A stretch of DNA of 5,158 nucleotides, taken from an uncultured Alphaproteobacteria bacterium (lineage in GTDB: Bacteria > Pseudomonadota > Alphaproteobacteria > Puniceispirillales > Puniceispirillaceae). Under the pieces are notes generated by a model. It searched no databases. It saw nothing but the letters and a program-made list of their open reading frames with translations, and was not told the origin of the DNA. The position numbers and the translations under genes are program-made. Shown one piece after another: positions 1 through 5,158 of the stretch (the first letter of the stretch is position 1; every line of letters starts with the position of its first letter). Location of the stretch: contig CAJWDO010000143.1 of assembly GCA_913031555.1 (NCBI GenBank), positions 1 to 5,158 on the forward strand, given 5' to 3'.

Positions 1-526
1 CGACGTTGGAGTTCATCAGCAGATTGTCGCGGGCACGTGATTTCAGCCGCGCCTGCTCAAAATCATCCGCGAGTTCGGCCTGCGGCATGATCCCGGCCTC
101 GATCGGAAATCGGCGCAGCACCGACTGGCAAAAGGAATGCACCGTCTCGACGCGCGGCCCATCATCATTGTCCAGCGTTTCGGCAAACAGGCTTCGCGCC
201 CGCCCCAGCATATCCTGAGTGGGGGTGGCAATCCCCATACCGGCAAGCTCCTCGCGAAGCACCGCCCCCGTCGCGATGGCCCATTTCGCGAGCTGCGCCG
301 AGATTCTGTTGCGCATTTCGGCCGCGGCCGCCCGTGTATAGGTCACGCACAGGATGCTGTCCGGTTGCGCACCATCCAGCATCAAACGCAGCACGCGGTC
401 AGTCAAAAGCTTGGTCTTGCCGGTTCCTGCATTGGCCGACACAAGGGCCGAACTTTCGGGGTCGGAGGCCGCCGCCTGCCGGGCCGATGCCTCACTGGCG
501 ACCGCCTTGTCAAAGCCCGGTTTCAC
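1..526 (-). other. addA: AddA (UvrD/Rep-type SF1 helicase) N-terminal part of the fused frame
   Basis: This is the portion of the fused frame that matches the start of AddA, the ATP-dependent motor subunit of AddAB. Conserved elements appear in the normal order and spacing: ARQAAASDP (Q-motif region), SALVSANAGTGKTKLLTDRV (Walker A), ILCVTYTRAAAAEM (motif Ia) and ETVHSFCQSVLRRFPIEAGI (a hallmark of AddA just after motif Ia). The left boundary is the window edge, before motif II. The right boundary is placed at an in-frame GTG (524-526), which would give an AddA N-terminus of about the usual length before the Walker A. No ATG lies in this frame between the AddB end and Walker A, and no well-placed Shine-Dalgarno precedes the GTG. 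I therefore treat it as a domain of the fusion, although separate initiation cannot be excluded. Confidence 0.85.
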
Positions 527-3500
527 GAGAGGCCCGTCATCCAGCACCTCCGGCGCGCCGACAGTGACCGTGCCCGCCTCCCCAATCCGCCATTCATCGA
601 CCCTGGCCAAATGGTCATACAGCGGAAATGCCGCGCCAACCTGAGGGTTGGGACGGCTGGCATAGGGCATTGCCGGATCATCAAACCGCGCGGCAAGCCG
701 GGCCAGACTGTCCCGCGCCGCCGCCGCATCCCAGTCCGTCGGTTGCACGGATTTACGTGACCCGGGTTCGTCACGCTTGCCGGTCAGCCGCCAATATTCC
801 ATCTCCAGCACCTCTGCCGCCTCGATGCCGGCAAACCCGCCATGCGCGGCAATCACCGCTTCGGTAATCAGCTGCGTGCGCCGCCCCTGCGCCACATCTC
901 TGGCACTCGGCGTGGTTCCGGTCTTGTAATCGAGAATGGCGAGGCCACCGCCAGCGAATCTGTCGATCCTGTCGGCGCGCGCCCTGAACGTCACCGGCCC
1001 GGCCGGTGCCTCCACCTCAATGGCTCCAACGACCTCTGCATGGCTGTCATGCAGGCTGGCTCGGCGGCGTGACTCGGTCTCGACAAACCAGGAAGCCATG
1101 GTGCGAAAGGCTGGCCACCAGAAATGCCGTACGGCAGGAACCTGCCAGAACGGATCGAAATGGCGACGTGCGATGGCCAGCATTTCATCCAGCGCATTCT
1201 CAGGCAGATCGCCTTGCGGATGGGCGGTAAGAAAGGCTGCCAGCGTGTCATGCACGATATTGCCGCGCAGCGCCGCATCGATCGGCCGGTCAATTTCATC
1301 AAGCTGGCGCAAACCAAGAACCCGCTTCGCATAAAGGCTGTAAGGATCGGCAATCCAGTCATCAATCTCGGTGGCGGAAAAGCGTCGGGGACGCGCGGTG
1401 ACGGGTGGCGCCGGCCGCGGGCGCGCACAGGGTGTCATCGGCGGGACAGGTGACAGCGCGACAAGCTGGTCACGCCACTGCCGGCCATCATCAACCGCCT
1501 GATCGATACTCAACGCGCCAAGCACCGCGCCAAGGCGCTGCAACCATCGGCTTGGCGTCGTCACCGCATCACCGTCACGAAGCGCACGGGTAATGATCAC
1601 CTCCGGCCTGGTCGTGGCCATCCACACATCATGCGCGCTGAGCCCGGTCCGCCAGTTATGTGGCTGCAACCCGGCAGCCTGCCGCATTTCAGCATTCATC
1701 CACGGATCGATTTCCGGACGTGGTGGCCAGTTGCCCTCATTGAAGCCACCAAGAATCAGCCTGTCGGCACTTTGCATTCGTGCCTCGACAGGCCCCAGAA
1801 TGTCAAGGCGGGGATGCGTTTGCCAGCTGCGCCGCACCGTTTTCGACGCCATCAACTGCGCCAGAATCTGCGGAAAGGACGCCTGATCAGCAGCATAGAT
1901 CGTGCCATGTTCCGTAAGGGTGGAAAGAAGCATTGCCGCCGCCTCGCCATCCTCACCGGTCCAGACATGAAGCGCGCCATCGGCAAGATCGACAGTCCCG
2001 TCTTCATCGCATCGCCGCGACGCCAGCGCCTCTGCGGCGCTGCCAAGCGCCCGTGCGAGCGAGGCGATATCAGACGCCGGCGCCGACCAGGCGTCGGTCA
2101 GCGGCGCCAGTGGTGCCGCGATATGTGCTTCGAAAAACGCCAGCAAATCATCATCACCGGCAAGACGGTCACGAATGCCGGCAAGCCCCTCTGCCGGCCG
2201 ATATCCACGCAGCGCAGCCAATTCCATGGCGCGAAGATGTGACCTGAAACGGGCCGGTGCTAACCCGCCGGCAACAAGAGGATGTTTCAGAAAGGCCAGC
2301 GTTGGCACCGGGGCAAAAGCCTCGGCAACCATTATGACCATACTGTGCAGGAAGCCACCAACAGGGCACCCGGACAATGGTCGGCCGGCCGAGTCATCGA
2401 CATCGATCCGCCAGCGTTGCAGCCCCGCGATCACGGCCTCGGCAAGTTGCCTGTCCGGCGTCACCAACGCCGCCGTCCGACCCGGCGTTTCCAGAACCTC
2501 GCGCATTGCAATCGCGATCAGCCCCGCCTCCTCGGCCCTGGTGCCGCATTCGACAATCGACAGTCCGATCAGCGCATCACGGCCAAGGTCCGGATTCGTC
2601 GTACCAAGCCGGCGCCAGTCGGCGCTGAGAGCCGCCGGCTTGAATGCCTCGCGCATCAGCTCGCGCCGCAAACCCCCTTCCTCTGCAAACCCGTCCGCCA
2701 CCTGCCAGAGGGTAACATCGGACGGGCCCACCCCAAGCGCCTCGAGAAGCACCGACAGTTGATGCTGCGGATGTCCGGCATCCTGATGAATTTCCTGCCA
2801 GTGGTCAGCCGCCCCATGATCGAGCCCGGGCAACACGACATGCCCGTTCGGCAGGGACGCCACACAGGCGATCAACTCGCGCGTCGCCGCGAAAGTGCCT
2901 GTAGACCCTGCCACCAGCACCAGATCGCATGGTGGCACCTGCCGCCAGGCCTCGCACCGAAGTCTGATCAGCCTGTTGCGCCTGTCCGCCGGGTCGAGAA
3001 CGCCCTGTTCGGCAAGAATGGCTGGCCAACGGTCAATCAGAATGGTCAGAAGTTTCAGAATGTCCTGCCAATGACGGGAGAACCGCTCGGGAAGCAGACT
3101 GACAAGCTGATCCGGCGTGGAATCGACATTGCAAAGCGCATCGAGAAGGCGCGCCAGCGAATCCGCAAGCTGCATTGCCTGCGGTGGTGTCGGCGCCACG
3201 CCGCCCATGGCAAACCCTTCAAGAAGCCTGGCCAGCCACAATTGTCGGCACAGCGTATCCATAGCGGGCGGTAGCGCTGCGCCATCCGCCGCGAAACCCA
3301 AAATTTCAGGCGAATCCTGCTCGACATCACCAATCGGCTCAATTCGCGGCAGCAGCGTCGCCTCATCCCCCCGGATTTCAAGAAACGCCGCGCGAAGCGA
3401 CAGCGCGGCGCGGCGGGACGGCACCAGAATGGTGGCCCGTGCCAGATCCTCGGCAGTGCCGGCAAGATCGACGATGCCACTGGCAAGCGCCGTGGCGAAG

Positions 3501-3553
3501 GGAACACCGGCAGGAATGTTGTGAATATTGCGTGGGGCGGGCGTCGACGTCAT
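1..3553 (-). CDS. addB/addA: AddB-AddA fusion: double-strand break repair nuclease/helicase in one chain, 3'-truncated by the window edge
   Basis: AddAB resects double-strand DNA ends for RecA loading, the role RecBCD has in enterics. The frame opens at ATG 3551-3553 and has no stop to the left edge (1184 codons read). Residues 1-988 form alphaproteobacterial-type AddB: an ILVPSRRAALSL segment at 42-53 in the degenerate helicase nucleotide-site region; GGFNEGNWPP from 602; ATEIDDWIADPYSLYAKRVL, with DPY at 736-738, opening the nuclease domain; His768 in NIVHDTL; and the PD-(D/E)XK core RADRID (D861, D864), LDYKTG (D875, K877) and Gln894 in TQLITEA. AddB normally ends just after YDHLARVDEW (about residue 988). 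Here a short linker leads directly into AddA: Gln1026, Walker A ANAGTGKT at 1040-1047, motif Ia TYTRAAAAEM at 1071-1080 and TVHSFC at 1137-1142. The rest of the AddA helicase and its nuclease domain are off-window. In-frame TTG (3583) and CTG (3568) are alternative starts, but the ATG fits the family N-terminus. A sequencing indel at the junction is the main alternative to a true fusion. Confidence 0.93.
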   Translation of the reverse strand, partial: MTSTPAPRNIHNIPAGVPFATALASGIVDLAGTAEDLARATILVPSRRAALSLRAAFLEIRGDEATLLPRIEPIGDVEQDSPEILGFAADGAALPPAMDTLCRQLWLARLLEGFAMGGVAPTPPQAMQLADSLARLLDALCNVDSTPDQLVSLLPERFSRHWQDILKLLTILIDRWPAILAEQGVLDPADRRNRLIRLRCEAWRQVPPCDLVLVAGSTGTFAATRELIACVASLPNGHVVLPGLDHGAADHWQEIHQDAGHPQHQLSVLLEALGVGPSDVTLWQVADGFAEEGGLRRELMREAFKPAALSADWRRLGTTNPDLGRDALIGLSIVECGTRAEEAGLIAIAMREVLETPGRTAALVTPDRQLAEAVIAGLQRWRIDVDDSAGRPLSGCPVGGFLHSMVIMVAEAFAPVPTLAFLKHPLVAGGLAPARFRSHLRAMELAALRGYRPAEGLAGIRDRLAGDDDLLAFFEAHIAAPLAPLTDAWSAPASDIASLARALGSAAEALASRRCDEDGTVDLADGALHVWTGEDGEAAAMLLSTLTEHGTIYAADQASFPQILAQLMASKTVRRSWQTHPRLDILGPVEARMQSADRLILGGFNEGNWPPRPEIDPWMNAEMRQAAGLQPHNWRTGLSAHDVWMATTRPEVIITRALRDGDAVTTPSRWLQRLGAVLGALSIDQAVDDGRQWRDQLVALSPVPPMTPCARPRPAPPVTARPRRFSATEIDDWIADPYSLYAKRVLGLRQLDEIDRPIDAALRGNIVHDTLAAFLTAHPQGDLPENALDEMLAIARRHFDPFWQVPAVRHFWWPAFRTMASWFVETESRRRASLHDSHAEVVGAIEVEAPAGPVTFRARADRIDRFAGGGLAILDYKTGTTPSARDVAQGRRTQLITEAVIAAHGGFAGIEAAEVLEMEYWRLTGKRDEPGSRKSVQPTDWDAAAARDSLARLAARFDDPAMPYASRPNPQVGAAFPLYDHLARVDEWRIGEAGTVTVGAPEVLDDGPLVKPGFDKAVASEASARQAAASDPESSALVSANAGTGKTKLLTDRVLRLMLDGAQPDSILCVTYTRAAAAEMRNRISAQLAKWAIATGAVLREELAGMGIATPTQDMLGRARSLFAETLDNDDGPRVETVHSFCQSVLRRFPIEAGIMPQAELADDFEQARLKSRARDNLLMNSNV
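479..592 (-). other. AddB-to-AddA junction and linker
   Basis: The last AddB-like residues (ARVDEW, ending at about residue 988) and the first AddA-like residues (RQAAASDP, from 1025) are joined by about 36 residues rich in Gly, Val, Pro and Asp (for example GEAGTVTVGAPEVLDDG, then PLVKPGFDKAV). Every codon from 413 to 922 was read in phase and none is TAA, TAG or TGA. Third positions stay strongly G/C-rich across 526-592, so this frame looks like genuine coding sequence and not accidental readthrough. The +1 frame across the same bases reads as an arginine-rich string ending in TGA at 523-525. No coiled coil or long low-complexity tract is seen. Confidence 0.8.
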
Positions 3554-3610
3554 GCCGCAATCATACAGGCAACTGCCGGTCAAGACGAGTGTTCAGGGAT
3601 CAAAATCCTG
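3554..3610 (-). other. 57-base gap between tsaE and the AddB-AddA frame
   Basis: This is the only non-coding stretch of note. It has no Shine-Dalgarno-like sequence close to the ATG at 3553. A TATGAT hexamer (3560-3565) lies six bases before the ATG and could be a -10 element, which would place transcription start at or near the ATG (leaderless mRNA). The TTGACC at 3578-3583 is only 12 bases away, too close for a standard -35 element. A small imperfect hairpin (GGAT/ATCC arms around a four-base loop, 3597-3608) follows the tsaE stop, but no T-run follows it, so it is unlikely to be an intrinsic terminator. Transcription from tsaE probably continues through. Confidence 0.4.
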
Positions 3611-4111
3611 TCAGGAGACACCTTTCATACCGGTCTGGATGCCAGCCTCGATTTCTGCCAGCAGAGACTGCCATCTGTCACCGCCGGAAAGCGAAATGGT
3701 GCGGGTGTCAGATGCCTCCGGGTCAGGCTGGATAAATATATTCAGCGCCGTGCGGGGCAGATAGGGGCCAAGCCGCTGCGCCCATTCAATCAGGCAGATT
3801 GAGTCGATAAAGGCATCTTCGATCCCGAGTTCCAGCGCGTCCTCTGGCAAGTCGAGCCGATAGAGATCGAAATGCAACAGCGATGGCCCGTCAGTCGGCT
3901 CATAGGTCTGCACAAGGGTGAAGGTCGGACTTGGAATGTCGTTTTCCTGCGGGCAGGCATGCTGGATGATCGACCGCGCCAGCACTGACTTGCCGGCACC
4001 AAGAGGTCCTTCCAGCGCCACCACGTCGCCAGCTTTCAGACAATCCGAAATGAAATGACCCAGCCGCGCGGTCGCGGCCGGGTCACATAGCGTCACGTCA
4101 ATCCGGTTCAT
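3611..4111 (-). CDS. tsaE: tRNA threonylcarbamoyladenosine biosynthesis ATPase TsaE
   Basis: TsaE is the small P-loop ATPase that works with TsaB and TsaD to transfer the threonylcarbamoyl group to A37 of ANN-decoding tRNAs (t6A); it is cytosolic. The 166-residue product has a Walker A GPLGAGKS at residues 35-42, the switch-like IPSPTFTLVQTYE at 59-71, the family signature HFDLYRL at 80-86 and the conserved IEW at 108-110 followed by RLGPYLP. Length is in the usual range for a stand-alone TsaE (about 150-170). In some alphaproteobacteria TsaE is fused to an aminoglycoside-phosphotransferase-like domain; no such domain is present. The ATG at 4109-4111 comes two bases after the ahcY stop (TAG GC ATG). 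There is no clear Shine-Dalgarno sequence, which suggests translational coupling to ahcY. tsaB and tsaD are not in the window. The N-terminal length fits the family, so the start is likely right. Confidence 0.96.
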   Translation of the reverse strand: MNRIDVTLCDPAATARLGHFISDCLKAGDVVALEGPLGAGKSVLARSIIQHACPQENDIPSPTFTLVQTYEPTDGPSLLHFDLYRLDLPEDALELGIEDAFIDSICLIEWAQRLGPYLPRTALNIFIQPDPEASDTRTISLSGGDRWQSLLAEIEAGIQTGMKGVS

Positions 4112-4113
4112 GC

Positions 4114-5158
4114 CTAGTAACGATATTGCTCGCTCTTGAACGGGCCCTGCTGTTCAACCCCGATATAGTCGGCCTGGTCCTTGCTAAGCTGTGAAATCAT
4201 CGCCCCGACCTTGGCAAGATGCAGCGCCGCCACCTTTTCATCAAGATGGCGCGGCAGCGTGTATACGCGGTTCTCATAACCGTCACCTTCGTTCCAGAGC
4301 TCCATCTGCGCCAGAACCTGATTGGTGAAGGATGCCGACATCACGAATGAAGGATGGCCGGTGGCGCAGCCAAGATTCACCAGCCGACCCTTTGCCAGCA
4401 TGATGATCCGCTTGCCGTCCGGGAACTCGATCTCGTCGACCTGCGGCTTGACTTCGGACCAGTTCATGTTCTGCAAGGAGGACACCTGAATTTCGTTATC
4501 GAAATGCCCGATGTTGCAGACAATGGCGCGGTCCTTCATGTCACGCATATGGTCAACCGTGATGACATCCCGGTTGCCAGTGGCGGTCACGAAGATATCG
4601 GCCTTTGGCGCCGCCTGCTCCATGGTAACAACCTCATAGCCTTCCATCGCCGCCTGCAGCGCGCAGATCGGGTCGATTTCAGTGACCATCACACGCGCGC
4701 CGCCCTGGCGAAGCGATGCCGCCGAGCCCTTGCCGACATCACCATATCCCGCCACAACCGCAACCTTGCCGGCGAGCATCACGTCTGTTGCCCGGCGAAT
4801 GCCGTCAACCAGCGATTCACGGCAGCCGTAAAGATTGTCGAACTTCGATTTCGTGACCGATTCATTGACGTTGATGGCCGGGAACGGAAGACCGCCTGCC
4901 TCGGCAAGCTGGTACAGCCGCAAGACGCCGGTCGTCGTTTCCTCTGACACACCCTTGATGGCGTCGCGCTGGCGTGTGAACCAACCCGGGCTGCTGGCCA
5001 GACGGGTATGGATCTGTGCCTTCAGGAATTCCTCTTCCTCGGAAGCCGGCACGGCAAGCACATCATCACCAGCCTCGGCACGCGCCCCCAGAAGGATATA
5101 CATCGTTGCATCACCACCATCATCCAGGATCATGTTGGCTGTACCGCCATTGGCCCAG
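4114..5158 (-). CDS. ahcY: Adenosylhomocysteinase (S-adenosylhomocysteine hydrolase), 5'-truncated by the window edge
   Basis: AhcY is a cytoplasmic NAD-dependent enzyme that reversibly splits S-adenosylhomocysteine into adenosine and homocysteine, removing the inhibitory product of methyltransferases and feeding the methionine cycle. About 347 codons are visible, from a WANGGTANMILDDGGDAT stretch to the stop at 4114-4116. Roughly 115-120 N-terminal residues lie beyond the right edge, so the in-frame ATG at 5133 is internal and not the start. Seen motifs: GVSEETTTG (catalytic Glu); NVNESVTKSKFDN followed by LYGCRES (catalytic Lys, Asp, Asn and the conserved Cys); the Rossmann dinucleotide loop GYGDVGKG at 4726-4749; and the family C-terminus GPFKSEQYRY, whose Lys and Tyr reach the NAD of a neighbouring subunit. 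The insert around PASEEEEFLKAQ is typical of the longer bacterial form. All key residues in view are intact. The gene ends two bases before tsaE. Its promoter and any upstream riboswitch lie outside the window. Confidence 0.98.
   Translation of the reverse strand, partial: WANGGTANMILDDGGDATMYILLGARAEAGDDVLAVPASEEEEFLKAQIHTRLASSPGWFTRQRDAIKGVSEETTTGVLRLYQLAEAGGLPFPAINVNESVTKSKFDNLYGCRESLVDGIRRATDVMLAGKVAVVAGYGDVGKGSAASLRQGGARVMVTEIDPICALQAAMEGYEVVTMEQAAPKADIFVTATGNRDVITVDHMRDMKDRAIVCNIGHFDNEIQVSSLQNMNWSEVKPQVDEIEFPDGKRIIMLAKGRLVNLGCATGHPSFVMSASFTNQVLAQMELWNEGDGYENRVYTLPRHLDEKVAALHLAKVGAMISQLSKDQADYIGVEQQGPFKSEQYRY

Noticed and set aside
137..760. 207-codon plus-strand open frame across the AddB-AddA junction
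   Set aside because: It is antisense and phase-opposed to the fused gene, has no recognisable domain, and its Arg/Pro/His-rich composition is typical of a shadow frame.
523..774. Minus-strand open frame ending in TGA at 523-525, considered as an alternative AddB C-terminus
   Set aside because: Its residues are a poor match to the AddB end, while the fused frame reads YDHLARVDEW and Gln894 correctly over the same bases. Kept only as the basis for the overlap-relic idea.
1631..2242. 203-codon plus-strand open frame
   Set aside because: Same phase-opposed antisense situation over AddB, with no motif and no ribosome binding site of note.
2282..3274. 330-codon open frame on the plus strand
   Set aside because: It lies wholly antisense to AddB in the exactly opposed codon phase, where a G/C-rich gene rarely gives stops. 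Its translation is rich in Arg, Pro, Gln and His and shows no family motif.
3055..3507. 150-codon minus-strand open frame inside the AddB region
   Set aside because: It is in a different phase from the AddB frame, which carries the family motifs over the same bases. Arg- and Pro-rich shadow.
3560..3583. TTGACC / TATGAT considered as a full sigma-70 promoter
   Set aside because: The spacer is 12 bases, far below the usual 16-18, so the two hexamers cannot act as a standard pair.
3594..3610. Hairpin after tsaE considered as a rho-independent terminator
   Set aside because: Only about six paired bases with a bulge, and no T-run follows on the minus strand.
4354..4947. 197-codon plus-strand open frame
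   Set aside because: It is antisense to the highly conserved core of ahcY in the opposed phase. The ahcY frame carries all the conserved motifs.

Overview
This window comes from a high-GC bacterium, most likely an alphaproteobacterium. The basis is the AddB part, which is of the alphaproteobacterial type with a DPY motif where the iron-sulfur AddB proteins have a cysteine, the neighbourhood ahcY / tsaE / addB / addA, and the extended AhcY form with the acidic EEEE-containing insert. I cannot place it below class level. A marine or environmental lineage is only a guess.

All genes are on the minus strand, so read from right to left. Bases 5158-4114 hold the C-terminal three quarters of ahcY (S-adenosylhomocysteine hydrolase), whose N-terminus lies beyond the right edge. 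Two bases later tsaE starts (4111-3611; ATPase of the tRNA t6A machinery). After a 57-base gap, one reading frame opens at 3553 and stays open to the left edge. It first encodes a complete AddB (helicase-like and nuclease subunit of the AddAB double-strand-break repair enzyme). Then, with no stop codon, it runs into the N-terminus of AddA (Q motif, Walker A, helicase motif Ia). I checked every codon of this frame from 3553 to 2 and found no stop, and AddB and AddA motifs fall in the same phase.

The main discovery is therefore an apparent AddB-AddA single-chain fusion, with at least 1184 residues visible and perhaps about 2,100-2,200 in total. These two subunits are normally separate proteins from adjacent or overlapping genes. 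A second unusual point is that the amgK-like kinase and murU-like nucleotidyltransferase genes, usually found between tsaE and addB in alphaproteobacteria, are absent.

The genes share an orientation and tight spacing, with no convincing terminator between them, so they may be co-transcribed. Their jobs differ: methyl-cycle recycling, tRNA modification and recombinational repair. The plus strand holds several long open frames, but these are antisense shadows. No RNA genes, mobile elements, CRISPR arrays or large repeats were seen.
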